This document shows positions 51,963 to 60,993 of a DNA stretch of 64,000 nucleotides, piece by piece. The DNA comes from JAIQFL01 sp035501495. Lineage in GTDB: Bacteria > Acidobacteriota > Terriglobia > Bryobacterales > Bryobacteraceae. The stretch is from positions 1 to 64,000 of the forward strand of contig DATJWB010000314.1 of NCBI GenBank assembly GCA_035501495.1, given 5' to 3'. Position 1 is the first letter of the stretch. Each line of letters begins with the position of its first letter. Both the position numbers and the translations under genes were made by a program. The notes under the pieces are model-generated. The model was not told the origin of the DNA. It ran no database searches and was given only the letters and a program-made list of their open reading frames with translations.

Positions 51963-52036
51963 GCGCCGCAACGCGAGTGGCGAGCGGCCGGGCTGCAACC
52001 TCGGTGTGCGCGGTTCGATTCCGCGGCGGCGCTCCA
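51963..52036 (+). tRNA. tRNA-Cys(GCA)
   Basis: 74 bases including CCA. Acceptor GCGCCGC pairs with GCGGCGC, discriminator T then CCA. D-stem CGC/GCG with a GG-containing loop, anticodon stem CCGGG/CTCGG with loop CTGCAAC giving anticodon GCA and U33, T-stem CGCGG/CCGCG with canonical TTCGATT loop. The U73 discriminator is typical of tRNA-Cys. It lies 14 bases before the tRNA-Ser gene and is probably cotranscribed with it. Confidence 0.95.
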
Positions 52037-52050
52037 TGTTACTGAGTTAC

Positions 52051-52143
52051 GGAGGAGTGGACGAGTTGCTAAAGTCACCAGTCCCGAGAACTGGCGTGTG
52101 CCCGCAAGGGCCACCGAGGGTTGAATTCCCTCCTCCTCCGCCA
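52051..52143 (+). tRNA. tRNA-Ser(CGA) with atypical invariant positions
   Basis: 93 bases including CCA. Acceptor GGAGGAG/CTCCTCC with G73, long variable arm (GTGTGCCC-GCAA-GGGCCAC) and anticodon stem CCAGT/ACTGG identify a class II serine tRNA. The loop CCCGAGA gives anticodon CGA (UCG codons) but has C instead of the near-universal U at position 33. The T-loop is TTGAATT, with G in place of C56, and the D-loop GAGTTGCTAAA can place C at position 19, so the usual G19-C56 tertiary pair may be inverted to C19-G56. The fold is otherwise intact. Confidence 0.88.
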
Positions 52144-52172
52144 AAGTCACAACTTACTCGGGTGGGCCGGCC

Positions 52173-55043
52173 TTACTGATATTTCCCTACCAGGATGAAT
52201 GGCGCCCAGAAGAACGGGTGCGGGCACGACTGACGCAACTCCTGCATCGCGGAGCGGACCGCCTCGGCCTTGTTGGAGTTGGTCCGCAGCCGTTCGTAGA
52301 ACAGCTTCATGAACTCGGCGGTGCTCTGATCGTTGACATCCCAAAGGGTCAGGAGGGCCGCCTGCGCGCCGGCATACAACAGCCCGCGCTTCAGGCCCAT
52401 CAGCTCGTCGCCTCCCACCACTACGTTGAGACCCGTTCCACAGCCGCTCAGGGTGACCAGCTCGGCGGGAAGTTCCAGTTGATACAGGTCGAACAGGTTC
52501 AATTGGGCATTTCCCAGGCTGATGGAGGAGAACATCGGGTTGTCCTGGCGGAAAGACCCGTGGGTGGCGATGTGGACGAACCGCTTCCGCGATCCCGCGT
52601 CGCGCAGCCGTTCATACGTGGCATCGGGGCCGATATGCACCTCCGCGCCGGGCAGCACCGAGGCGACAGCCTGAACCTCGCTGACAATGTGAGGCGCAAT
52701 CGGATCGGGAACGCCCAGGATGAGCGCACCCTCGGAAGATCTCGGGGCCTTCACCGAACACAAATAGTACACACTGGCGCTGGGAGCGTACGAGATCGAG
52801 AAGCTGTCGCTCACATAGTGCTCCCCGTCAAACAGAGCGTGGAAGGGAACGTAGTGCAGGAAGCCGTGCGGGGCCACAATCAGATGGGCAGCCTGAAGGT
52901 GTTTCCGGATAGGAGCGATCAACTGGCGGTAGAACTCGTAGAGATGAGCGTTGGTGGCCCGCAGCAACTGGTGATGGAAAGTCCGTACGAAGTCCGCGCC
53001 GAGCCGGAATTTCGATAACTGGAAGCGCAGCAACTGCAGCTCGCGACGCAGGTCTGAAGCGCGCCCCAGGGGAATCGTCCGCAGGCTCTTGCGTGTCAGC
53101 AGGCTGGCGTAGAAGAGGTCGCCCGCACGGTAATACTGCACCAGGACCGCATCGGCCGGGATCGCCGACCGGATGGCGTCCAGATTGATGGCGGCTCCTT
53201 CCTGCAAATTCGCATAATCCTGGTCGAGAGCTCGGAGCCGGGTCAAAACCTCGGATAGCCGGCGCTCGCAGTTTCGCGCGGATCGCCGGAGCTTTTCGAT
53301 GCGAGGGCCCCGCAGGTTCGCGCTGGTGTTTTCCTGCAGTTGAATGGCGCGGGTATACCAGTTCAACTCTTCCCTCAAGCCCTTCATTTCCTCGACGAGC
53401 TGGTCATGCGCCGGTGTGGGCGGCGGGATGCCCTGGGCCCGGAATGCGATGAGATCGGCCAGCCCCCGCGACTTGGCCTGTTCCATGAAGACAAACGCCT
53501 CTTCCTGGCGCGCGCCCGGCGAGCCGCTTCCCAGACACATCCGTACCAGGGATTCGTACAGCGCCAGCTTGTCCTCGAGGAATGCGATCTTCATCTCCTC
53601 CGCCTTGAGGTGGCTGCGGAGGTTTTCCATGTTCCGGTGGGCGCTGGCATAAGCCTCGTAAGCCGCGTCCGGCGATCCCAGCGTTTCTTCGATCGCTCCC
53701 AGGACAAAAAACGCCTGCCAGGTAAGCGCCGGGGTCTCCGCCTGCTCCAGCCGCTCGAGCGCTGACAGGCACACCTTTCGGGCCTCAGCGGCGCGTCCGG
53801 CATCCAGGTGGATTCGCGCGAGCAGCAACTGGCACAACGCCGCTTTGCCGCCCAGGGGCGAGGGCGCAAAGAACCCCAGAGCCTTCTCACAAAGAGACTC
53901 AGCGGCGTCGAGCCGCCGGTGCTGAAACAGCACCAGTGCCAGGTACAGGTCGATCATCGCAGTCCAGGCCAGGTTCTTCTCGCGGACGAACAGCTCTCGC
54001 GCTTTTCCGAAGAGATCGAGGGCGCGCTCCAGATCGCCGTGGCGGCTGGAGGCGATCGCCAGGTTGGTGATGGCCTTGGCCAGTTCGTAGGTCATTCCCA
54101 GATGGCGGAAGGTGTCCAGCGAGCGGCGGGCCAGCCAGGCGCTCTCCTCGCTCAGGTTCAGCTCGAGATACATTTCCGACTGGTCGAGATCGCACAGCGC
54201 CTGGTGATAGAGGTCGCCGAGCGCCTGGCAATGCTCCCGGGCGCTGCGATACAGGTCGATGGCGCGAGTGTACTCGCCGCGCAGGTAAAACAGGTAGGCG
54301 ATGTTGTAGTCGGCTTCGGCGGCCAGCAGCGGCATCTGGTTCGCGGCGCAGTACGCCCGCGCCTGGTCGTAGGTATCGAGCGCCTGGCGGAAGGCGTTCA
54401 GACTGATCTGGCAGGTGGCGATGTTTTTGAGCGCAATCGCCACGTCGAGCGGGTTCCCCAGCTCCTCTAACGCGGCGCGCGCCCGGTCATAATGGTCGAG
54501 CGCCTCTTCGAAGCGGTCCTGGCGGAAAAGCAGGTTCCCCAGGTTCGTGTCGAGGCGGGCGAGGTGCAGCCGTTCGCCCCGGTGCGAGAAGATCTCCCGC
54601 GCGCGGCAGGCGCTCTCCATGGCCTCGTCGTAGCGGCCCAGGTAGATCAGCGTCTGGAGAGATCCGCTGAGCGTGCGTCCGAACTCCAGGGTGCGGCCCA
54701 GGCTTTGGTAAATCGAAGCGGCCTGTTGGTAGTGCGACCGGGCCGCTTCGTATTTCCGGCGCAGGTACAGAAGGTGGCCCTGGGCCCTCAGCCCCTCGGC
54801 GCGCGACGCGGGATCGTCCAGACGCCCGGCCAGCCATGCGGCCGATCGCGCCAGCCGGTCGGCCTGTTGGATGTCCACGTGGATGCGCCGGACCACCTCG
54901 TCATAAAAGCGAGTCACGGTTTCGGGCCGCCACCATTGGCGGTGCTCGAGGAGCAGATGGCGCCGCAGCCGCGGCTGGGGTTCGTTGGCTAGCCGCTCCA
55001 CCAGGAGGTCGAGGCTCCACCCGCCTTCGTCCGCTCCTGCCAT
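52173..55043 (-). CDS. TPR-CHAT protein (caspase-like protease domain)
   Basis: 956 residues from ATG 55041-55043, overlapping the sigma factor stop (TGATG). About 60-480 is a run of tetratricopeptide repeats ('ALDHYDRARAALEELGNPLD', 'AIDLYRSAREHCQALGDLYH'), then a helical linker (about 490-640), then a CHAT domain (about 670-956) with the His828 motif 'FVHIATHGSF' and Cys868 in 'VTLSGCGTGLN', the predicted catalytic dyad of caspase-like peptidases. A clean 'GGDELMGLKRGLLYAGA' segment follows. CHAT proteins are proteases or protease-like effectors regulated by their repeats. It ends the ABC importer/sigma operon. Confidence 0.92.
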   Translation of the reverse strand: MAGADEGGWSLDLLVERLANEPQPRLRRHLLLEHRQWWRPETVTRFYDEVVRRIHVDIQQADRLARSAAWLAGRLDDPASRAEGLRAQGHLLYLRRKYEAARSHYQQAASIYQSLGRTLEFGRTLSGSLQTLIYLGRYDEAMESACRAREIFSHRGERLHLARLDTNLGNLLFRQDRFEEALDHYDRARAALEELGNPLDVAIALKNIATCQISLNAFRQALDTYDQARAYCAANQMPLLAAEADYNIAYLFYLRGEYTRAIDLYRSAREHCQALGDLYHQALCDLDQSEMYLELNLSEESAWLARRSLDTFRHLGMTYELAKAITNLAIASSRHGDLERALDLFGKARELFVREKNLAWTAMIDLYLALVLFQHRRLDAAESLCEKALGFFAPSPLGGKAALCQLLLARIHLDAGRAAEARKVCLSALERLEQAETPALTWQAFFVLGAIEETLGSPDAAYEAYASAHRNMENLRSHLKAEEMKIAFLEDKLALYESLVRMCLGSGSPGARQEEAFVFMEQAKSRGLADLIAFRAQGIPPPTPAHDQLVEEMKGLREELNWYTRAIQLQENTSANLRGPRIEKLRRSARNCERRLSEVLTRLRALDQDYANLQEGAAINLDAIRSAIPADAVLVQYYRAGDLFYASLLTRKSLRTIPLGRASDLRRELQLLRFQLSKFRLGADFVRTFHHQLLRATNAHLYEFYRQLIAPIRKHLQAAHLIVAPHGFLHYVPFHALFDGEHYVSDSFSISYAPSASVYYLCSVKAPRSSEGALILGVPDPIAPHIVSEVQAVASVLPGAEVHIGPDATYERLRDAGSRKRFVHIATHGSFRQDNPMFSSISLGNAQLNLFDLYQLELPAELVTLSGCGTGLNVVVGGDELMGLKRGLLYAGAQAALLTLWDVNDQSTAEFMKLFYERLRTNSNKAEAVRSAMQELRQSCPHPFFWAPFILVGKYQ

Positions 55044-55615
55044 CAAAAGCCCTTCTCTTCGAGTATGCGCTTCAGGCGTTTCAGACAGCGCCTCCGAATG
55101 AAGCCGATCGAGCCGCGCGCCAGCGAAAGCCTGCGCGCCACTTCATCATAGGGAAGAGGTGGGTTTTCGAAGAAGAGAAGCTCGATCATCTTCCGGCAGC
55201 GCGGAGGAAGTGAGGCGATGGCTTCGCGAACCATCTGTTCCCGCTCCAGGCCGGCCAGCCACTCGTGCGCTACGGGCCCGCCGCCGGAAAGCGAGTCCAT
55301 GTTGTCCTCGTTCAAGTCGCTCGTCTGGGTGTCCTGCTGGCGCTTCCAGTGGTAGCACTTATGGCTGGCAACGCGGATCAGCCAGCCCTGCAAGGCTTCG
55401 GCATTTCGCAGCCGGGGAAGCTCATTGAACAGTTCGAGGCACACGGACTGAAAGATGTCGGCGGCATCCTGCGGGCTCGCGCCATAGCGCAACGGGATGG
55501 AGTAGATCAGGTTCTTGTAACGGTCCACCAGCGCGTGCCAGGCCTGCTCGTTGCCGCGCAGGCACTCCTCCACCAGCCGGGCGTTGCTCCAGTCTTGGGC
55601 GGAGGAGGGCCTCAT
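55043..55615 (-). CDS. ECF sigma factor of the importer/CHAT operon
   Basis: 190 residues. Region 2: 'ALVDRYKNLIYSIPLRYGAS' and 'DAADIFQSVCLELFNEL'; region 4: 'LPPRCRKMIELLFFENPPLP' with 'YDEVARRLSLARGSIGFI', a helix-turn-helix. No zinc-finger anti-sigma gene accompanies it; the following gene is a TPR-CHAT protein, a common partner for such sigma factors in Acidobacteria and Planctomycetes, which may replace the anti-sigma function. The start overlaps the previous stop by 4 bases (ATGA) and the stop overlaps the CHAT gene start. Confidence 0.93.
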   Translation of the reverse strand: MRPSSAQDWSNARLVEECLRGNEQAWHALVDRYKNLIYSIPLRYGASPQDAADIFQSVCLELFNELPRLRNAEALQGWLIRVASHKCYHWKRQQDTQTSDLNEDNMDSLSGGGPVAHEWLAGLEREQMVREAIASLPPRCRKMIELLFFENPPLPYDEVARRLSLARGSIGFIRRRCLKRLKRILEEKGF

Positions 55616-57357
55616 TTACGGGCACCGGCGGTCCAGTAAAGCTCCTCGACGTTCCAAAGAGTGTAGTGGTCCAACAGGGCCGGACGGAAATTGCCCAACT
55701 CCTTTTTCGCTCCGGCCAAAACATTGGGGCTTACCAGGGGAACCAGCGGCAGGTACTGCATGAGGATTTCCTGCACCCGGTCGTACAGCCGTTTGCGCTC
55801 CCCGGATTTGCGGGCCACGATCTGGCGCCGCATCAAGTCGTCGATCTCGCCTTCCCACGGGGTGGCGGGATGGGCCTGCTCGGGGTGCCAGAGGTGGCTG
55901 CCGCCGCTCGACAGCCAGACGTTCATCTCCACGTTGGGATCGGCGTCGGAGCTGGCCAGAGAAAGCACACAGGTATCATACAGATGAGTCCGCTGAACGC
56001 GGTCGAGCAGGCTCCGGGTGTCGAGCGGAACCAGGTCGACCCGCATGCCCAATTGCTGAAGGTCGGACTGAATCAGCGTGGCCGTCTGGGTGCGCTCGGG
56101 ATTGCTGGCGCTGGCCAGAACCGAGAATTCCACTTTTCGCCCTTGCGAGTCCGTCAGAGCGCCGTCCGAAGACCAGCGGAATCCCTCTGCCGTCAGGAGT
56201 TCCCGGGCTCGTGTGGGGTTGCGGACCAGGCGGGGCAGGCTTGCGTCCAGCCAGAGCCGGTTCCCCGGCGGAACCGGCGCGGAAAGCGGCGTTGCGTATC
56301 CCATGTAGACGAGCCGCGCCAGCGATTCGCGATCGATCGCCGCCGAAACCGCCTGGCGGAACCCCGTGCGCCGAAACCAGGACTGGTGCACCGCGATCTC
56401 CACCGGAGCGTTGGCCGGCAGGTCATTCAAATTGAAGAACAGAAAATTGTACTCGAACCCCGCGCCCACGTTTTTCAGGATGTAACCCTTCTGTTCGCTC
56501 TGCTTCTCAAGCACCCCAAAATTCCTGGCGCTGGGACGGCTGATGACATCCGATTCGCCGGACTCGAAGCGCAGCACCTGCAAGTCTTCATTTCCGGCGA
56601 CGACGAAATCCAGTTCCTCCAGGTATGGCAGGTGATGGCCGGCGGGGTCGGACTTCCAGTAATACGGATTTCGCTCCAGCACGATCCGCTGGCCGGGAAC
56701 ATGTTCCTTCAAGCGAAACGGCCCCAGTCCGGCGATCGCCTCGGGCGGGGTGCGCAGGCCCCATGCCTCGGACAATTTGCCTTCGTGCCACGCCTTTTCG
56801 AGAAGGTGCCGGGGCAGGATCCAGATACCATCGAAGAGCCGCTCGGCGACGGCGTCCGGGCTGGGCAGCGCAAACGCCACGTGCCAGGCGTCCAGCTTCC
56901 GCACCACGATCGGCTTGCCGTTCAGCGTCAACAGATCGCGTTCGCTGGAATGGACCTTTTCATCGAGGTGGACCTGGTAAGTGAAAACCACGTCGTCCGC
57001 GTCGCAGGGGTGGCCGTCGGAGAAGCGCAGGCCGTGGCGGAGCTCCAATACGTAGCGGAGGCCGTCGGGCGACACGGTCCACGATTTCGCGAGTGCCGGT
57101 TCCGTCCGATATGATGACCGGTTGATGTGGATGAGGTCCGCGGACATCCGGTCGATGACCTCCCGCGAAGCTGCGTCGGCAGCCGTCACGGGATTGAGCG
57201 TCCTGGCTTCGATGCGAGTGGCGTATACGAGCCTCCCGCCCGGATGACCGTTCAGTCCGGGCACCACCAGCACATCGTCGGCCGCCCAAATTCCCTGGCA
57301 GAGAAGGAACATGAATGCTGTGTGACAACAGCCATATTCCAATCCCCGAACTCTCAT
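55612..57357 (-). CDS. Peptide-type ABC transporter substrate-binding protein (SBP_bac_5)
   Basis: 581 residues with an N-terminal hydrophobic signal ('CHTAFMFLLCQGIWAADD'). The family 5 extracellular solute-binding fold is shown by 'GGRLVYATRIEARTLNPVT', 'ALAKSWTVSPDGLRYVLELR', 'HGLRFSDGHPCDADDVVFTY', 'GLGPFRLKEHVPGQRIVLER' and 'YKSDP'-like ligand loops. Such proteins capture oligopeptides, dipeptides, nickel or sugars in the periplasm. It follows the second permease gene by 40 bases and its stop overlaps the start of the ECF sigma gene. Confidence 0.92.
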   Translation of the reverse strand: MRVRGLEYGCCHTAFMFLLCQGIWAADDVLVVPGLNGHPGGRLVYATRIEARTLNPVTAADAASREVIDRMSADLIHINRSSYRTEPALAKSWTVSPDGLRYVLELRHGLRFSDGHPCDADDVVFTYQVHLDEKVHSSERDLLTLNGKPIVVRKLDAWHVAFALPSPDAVAERLFDGIWILPRHLLEKAWHEGKLSEAWGLRTPPEAIAGLGPFRLKEHVPGQRIVLERNPYYWKSDPAGHHLPYLEELDFVVAGNEDLQVLRFESGESDVISRPSARNFGVLEKQSEQKGYILKNVGAGFEYNFLFFNLNDLPANAPVEIAVHQSWFRRTGFRQAVSAAIDRESLARLVYMGYATPLSAPVPPGNRLWLDASLPRLVRNPTRARELLTAEGFRWSSDGALTDSQGRKVEFSVLASASNPERTQTATLIQSDLQQLGMRVDLVPLDTRSLLDRVQRTHLYDTCVLSLASSDADPNVEMNVWLSSGGSHLWHPEQAHPATPWEGEIDDLMRRQIVARKSGERKRLYDRVQEILMQYLPLVPLVSPNVLAGAKKELGNFRPALLDHYTLWNVEELYWTAGARK

Positions 57358-57397
57358 CGGGGTTAGTTTAACTCATGGATAGCACAAAGGATATTGT

Positions 57398-58372
57398 CTA
57401 AGGATAACGGTAACGCTGGTCTGGCAACAGGGCGTCGGCCAGGACGAGGTACGCCAGCAGGACCGGTATGGCGGCCAGGCCGGGCGTCAGCATCCAGGGG
57501 TGCGAAACCAGGGTGTAGTATTGCCGCGCCTCCGACAGCATATTCCCCCAGCTCGGGACCGGCTCTCCCACTCCCAATCCCAGGAACGAGAGCGTGACTT
57601 CCGCCAGAATATACTGGGGAATCAAGACCGTTGCCTGGGTGAGAATCACGCCTGCCGTGAGCGGCAGAATGTGCCGGCGCATCAGGTAAGCGTCGGTCGC
57701 TCCGAACCCCTGCGCCGCCAGAACGAAAGGCCGCTCCTTCCCGCTGAGCACCACGCCGCGGACCAGCCGCGCCGGGCGCACCCATCCGATGGCCCCGATC
57801 ACCACGATCAGGAGCAGGAACGCCTGTAGGGCAGTGATGTGGAGCGGCAGAAACCCGCGCACCGCCAGCAGCAGGTAAAGCCACGGCAACACCAGGAACA
57901 GCTCGCCCGAGCGCATCAGCAGGCGGTCGAGCCAGCCTCCGTAGAAACCCGCCGCGGTCCCCAGCACCCAACCCAATCCGAGCGAAAGGAAGGCGGCTGC
58001 CAACCCGGTCAGCAGCGATACCTGGCCGCCATACAGCAGCCGCGAGAACACGTCCCGGCCAAACCCGTCCGAACCCAGGAGAAAGAGGACTCCGGGTTCC
58101 TGAACTCCGAATAGCCGGCCGTGCACGAAAAGCTCGATGGGGTAGGTCTGCGATCCCTCCGGACCGTAGACCAAGGGCCGCGGGTGGAAGTGCCCGGCCG
58201 CATCGAAGAAGTGGATCCGGGTTGGCGGGGCGAACGGAGATTCGCGGTGCTGCTCGGCAAACGGATACGGCGCCAGGAACCCGGCCAGCACGACCGCCCC
58301 GTGGAGCATCGCCAGGAACACGAGCGCCAGCATGGCTGCCGGACGGTTCTCCAGGGTGGCGGCGATCCTCAT
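57398..58372 (-). CDS. ABC transporter permease (OppC/DppC type)
   Basis: 324 residues from ATG 58370-58372, which overlaps the OppB-type stop. N-terminal TM (about 13-35), a periplasmic segment, then the typical five-TM permease core with the 'GFGATDAYLMRRHILPLTAG' EAA-loop, the coupling motif to the ATPase. The C-terminus 'LADALLPDQRYRYP' resembles OppC/DppC. Pairs with the OppB-type permease to form the membrane channel. Confidence 0.92.
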   Translation of the reverse strand: MRIAATLENRPAAMLALVFLAMLHGAVVLAGFLAPYPFAEQHRESPFAPPTRIHFFDAAGHFHPRPLVYGPEGSQTYPIELFVHGRLFGVQEPGVLFLLGSDGFGRDVFSRLLYGGQVSLLTGLAAAFLSLGLGWVLGTAAGFYGGWLDRLLMRSGELFLVLPWLYLLLAVRGFLPLHITALQAFLLLIVVIGAIGWVRPARLVRGVVLSGKERPFVLAAQGFGATDAYLMRRHILPLTAGVILTQATVLIPQYILAEVTLSFLGLGVGEPVPSWGNMLSEARQYYTLVSHPWMLTPGLAAIPVLLAYLVLADALLPDQRYRYP

Positions 58373-59331
58373 TCGGTTCGAATCCGCGGGTCCAGCCGGT
58401 ACAGCAGAAGATCGGCCGCCAGGTTGGCGGCCACCAGGAATGTCGCCGAGAACATCACCACCGCAAGCACCAGGGCAAAATCGCGGGCCGCAACGGCCTC
58501 CAGAAAGAGCGGTCCCAATCCCGGCCAGCCCATCACCACTTCCACCAGCAGGGAAGCACTCAGCAGGGTGCCCAGGGAGAAGCCGAGCAGGGAAACCAGC
58601 GGATTCATGGCGGCCGGAAGGAGGTGCCGGAACAGCAGGCGGCCGCGCGGAATGCCGTGGGCCCGGGCACTCAGCGCGAAGGGGGAGTCGATCGCGTCCA
58701 GCATGCTGGCGCGCACTTGGCGGACCAACACCGGCAGCATCCCGAGCACCAGCACGGCCGCCGGGAGCGCCAGGTGCCACGCCAGATCGCGAGCTTGTGC
58801 CCATCTGTCCATCGCGGAAAATCCGGCCGAACGCATCCCGCCCGCGGGAAACCAACCGCTTTCGGCGGCCAGCACGAGCAGCACGATGGCCAAGACCAGT
58901 TCGGGAATCGTCAGCAGCACCGCCCAGATGAGCTGCGACACGCGATCGCCCCATGTGCCCCTCACCGTGGCGTTCCAGATGCCGATGGGAACCGCCAGAA
59001 GCCAGGCCAGAAACGTGGCAGTCGCGGTCAGCAGCAGTGTGGCTGGAATCCGCTGCCACAGCAGGGGCGCTACGGGACTGTTGTAGGCCAGCGAGTACCC
59101 GAGGTCTCCCCGAATGCAGGAACGAACCCATTTGGCGTATCTCACCGGGAGCGGGCGGTCGAGCCCGGCCTGCGCGCGCAGGGCCGCGACCGTCTCGGTG
59201 GAGAAGCGTGGATCGGTGCCGAGCTCCGAAAAGTAATCGCCCGGCGCCAGTTGCGCGAAGACGAACGAGACCACGGACAACGCGGCCAGCAGCAACAGGC
59301 TATCCGCCAGGCGTCGAATCAGGTACTTCAC
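58369..59331 (-). CDS. ABC transporter permease (OppB/DppB type)
   Basis: 320 residues from GTG 59329-59331 (GTGA overlap with the ATPase stop). Starts 'KYLIRRLADSLLLLAALSVV' with the first TM, then a periplasmic domain and a permease core with 'RAHGIPRGRLLFRHLLPAAM' as the EAA loop and 'LLVEVVMGWPGLGPLFLEAV' near the end. This matches OppB/DppB length and layout. Stop overlaps the OppC-type start (ATGA). Confidence 0.93.
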   Translation of the reverse strand: MKYLIRRLADSLLLLAALSVVSFVFAQLAPGDYFSELGTDPRFSTETVAALRAQAGLDRPLPVRYAKWVRSCIRGDLGYSLAYNSPVAPLLWQRIPATLLLTATATFLAWLLAVPIGIWNATVRGTWGDRVSQLIWAVLLTIPELVLAIVLLVLAAESGWFPAGGMRSAGFSAMDRWAQARDLAWHLALPAAVLVLGMLPVLVRQVRASMLDAIDSPFALSARAHGIPRGRLLFRHLLPAAMNPLVSLLGFSLGTLLSASLLVEVVMGWPGLGPLFLEAVAARDFALVLAVVMFSATFLVAANLAADLLLYRLDPRIRTE

Positions 59332-60143
59332 GAGAGTGTACCGTCCAGGCTGAGTGCCAGGCTGGCCTCCAGCAACTCCCGGGTGCGCGGATGCTGCGCG
59401 CGGGCGGCGAGGTCGGCGGTTGCCCCGTGCTCCACGATGCGTCCGCTGTCCATCACCGCGATTTCATCGGCGAGCCTCGCCACCGCCCGAAGATCGTGCG
59501 AGATCAGAATGCAGGTCAGGCCGAGGCGAGACCTCAGGCCGGCCAGCAGGCTCTCGATTTGCGCCTGAATCGAAAGATCGAGCCCGGAGAAGGCTTCGTC
59601 CAGGAGGAGCAGCTTCGGTTCAAGAATCAGGGCGCGGGCAATCGCCAGCCGCTGGCGCTCGCCGCCGCTGAAATGGAGGGCCGGTTTGCCGGCCGACTGC
59701 CGCGGAAGCCCGACCATCTGCAGCCAGCCGCAGGCCTTCTCGCGGCGCGCCTGCCGGGTTCCCCACCTCTGGATCACGAGCGGCTCCTCGACGATCTGTG
59801 CCGCCGTAAATCCGGGATTCAGGCTGGCGGCCGGCTCCTGGAAAATGAGCTGGACTTCCGCCCGCGCCCGCCGCCGCTCCGCTCCGCCGAGGCTCCACAG
59901 GTTCCTTCCGCCGATCCGGATCGCGCCCGAGGTGGGAGGCTCGAAAAGCGCCAGCGCGCGGGCCAGTGTCGATTTTCCCGATCCGGACGCCCCCACCAGC
60001 CCGAGTGTGCGGCCCTTTTCCAGGTGGAACGACACATCCTCGAGGGCCGTCTTCCCGCTGCGCGAGCCGCCCCACCAGCGCCGTTCCGCGTAGGTCTTGC
60101 CCAACCCCTGGACGCAAAGGAAGGGATCACACGCCACGGGCAT
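59328..60143 (-). CDS. ABC transporter ATP-binding protein (OppF/DppF type)
   Basis: 271 residues from ATG 60141-60143. Walker A 'GLVGASGSGKSTLARAL', Q-loop 'VQLIFQEPAASLNP', signature 'HFSGGERQRLAIARAL', Walker B 'KLLLLDEAFSGLD' and H-loop 'ILISHDL'. The typical C-terminal OppD/F zinc-type extension is short. It overlaps the preceding ATPase by 17 bases and the OppB-type permease by 4. Powers peptide uptake with the other ATPase. Confidence 0.92.
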   Translation of the reverse strand: MPVACDPFLCVQGLGKTYAERRWWGGSRSGKTALEDVSFHLEKGRTLGLVGASGSGKSTLARALALFEPPTSGAIRIGGRNLWSLGGAERRRARAEVQLIFQEPAASLNPGFTAAQIVEEPLVIQRWGTRQARREKACGWLQMVGLPRQSAGKPALHFSGGERQRLAIARALILEPKLLLLDEAFSGLDLSIQAQIESLLAGLRSRLGLTCILISHDLRAVARLADEIAVMDSGRIVEHGATADLAARAQHPRTRELLEASLALSLDGTLS

Positions 60144-60888
60144 TTCCCCACGGCAGGGCTTTAGTATTTCGGAAGACGTCTCGAGGAGGGCCACCCGAGA
60201 GAATCGTCCCCCCCCGCATCAGCAGCATCTGGTCCGCGACGCGAGCCAGGATTCCGGGGTGGTGGCTGATTACCAGGAACGCGGTGCCCAGTTTCTCGCG
60301 ATGGCCGCGGAAAAGGTCGATCAACTCCACGACCCGGATCGCGTCCAGGGCGGTGAACGGTTCGTCGGCAATCACCAGCCGCGGCTGGCAGGCGAGCGCC
60401 TGCGCGATGGCCACCCTTTGGCGCTCCCCGCCGCTCAACTGGTGCGGGTAGGCGTTCAGAATCCGGTCGGAAGACGGCAACCCGGCCAGCTCGAGCAACT
60501 CCGCAGGAGAAGCCGCACCCCGGTGCGCCCGGACGACCTCCCCCACCTGGTGCCGCACGCGCATCACCGGATTGAGGGAGAGCCCCGGATCCTGAAAGAC
60601 GACCGAGACGTCGGCTCCGCGGATCCGTTCCATCTCGCGCTCGCCGAGAGAGCGGATCTCGCGGCCCCCGATCCGCACCGAGCCTTCGGCGTGGTAGCGG
60701 CCGTGCGGCAGGAGTTTCAGGAGCGCCATGGCGAGCGTGGTTTTCCCGCATCCCGATTCGCCGAAAAGGCCGGCAATCGCGCCGGACTCGATCCGAAACG
60801 AGACATCGGAGACGATGGGGATGGCCGTGTTCCGAGCCTTCATCCATTCGATGCAGAGGTGCTCCACCGCCAATGCCGCTTCCGACAT
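60127..60888 (-). CDS. ABC transporter ATP-binding protein (OppD/DppD type)
   Basis: 253 residues from ATG 60886-60888; an ATG nine bases earlier is also possible. Walker A 'GLFGESGCGKTTLAMAL', Q-loop 'VVFQDPGLSLNP', signature 'HQLSGGERQRVAIAQAL', Walker B 'RLVIADEPFTALD' and H-loop 'LVISHHPG'. It is shorter than the usual ~330 residues because the C-terminal oligopeptide-specific extension is largely missing. First gene of the seven-gene operon; the divergent symporter gene begins 105 bases away. Confidence 0.9.
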   Translation of the reverse strand: MSEAALAVEHLCIEWMKARNTAIPIVSDVSFRIESGAIAGLFGESGCGKTTLAMALLKLLPHGRYHAEGSVRIGGREIRSLGEREMERIRGADVSVVFQDPGLSLNPVMRVRHQVGEVVRAHRGAASPAELLELAGLPSSDRILNAYPHQLSGGERQRVAIAQALACQPRLVIADEPFTALDAIRVVELIDLFRGHREKLGTAFLVISHHPGILARVADQMLLMRGGTILSGGPPRDVFRNTKALPWGNARGV

Positions 60889-60993
60889 CCCTCCCATTCT
60901 GGCGCAACTTGGCCTTCGGCGCTCGAATTTCAGGGTGGCGGGCCGGAAATCCGGCTCGCATTGGTTTACTCTGTTCAGGAGGACAACAAAAGA

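Noticed and set aside
58372..59131. Long N-terminal extension of the OppC-type permease frame.
   Set aside because: It is the shadow of the OppB-type permease gene; the ATG at 58372 overlaps the OppB stop and starts a normal permease.
60097..60993. Extension of the symporter frame to 60097.
   Set aside because: It runs antisense through two ATPase genes; the ATG at 60994 has a strong ribosome-binding site and starts the first TM.
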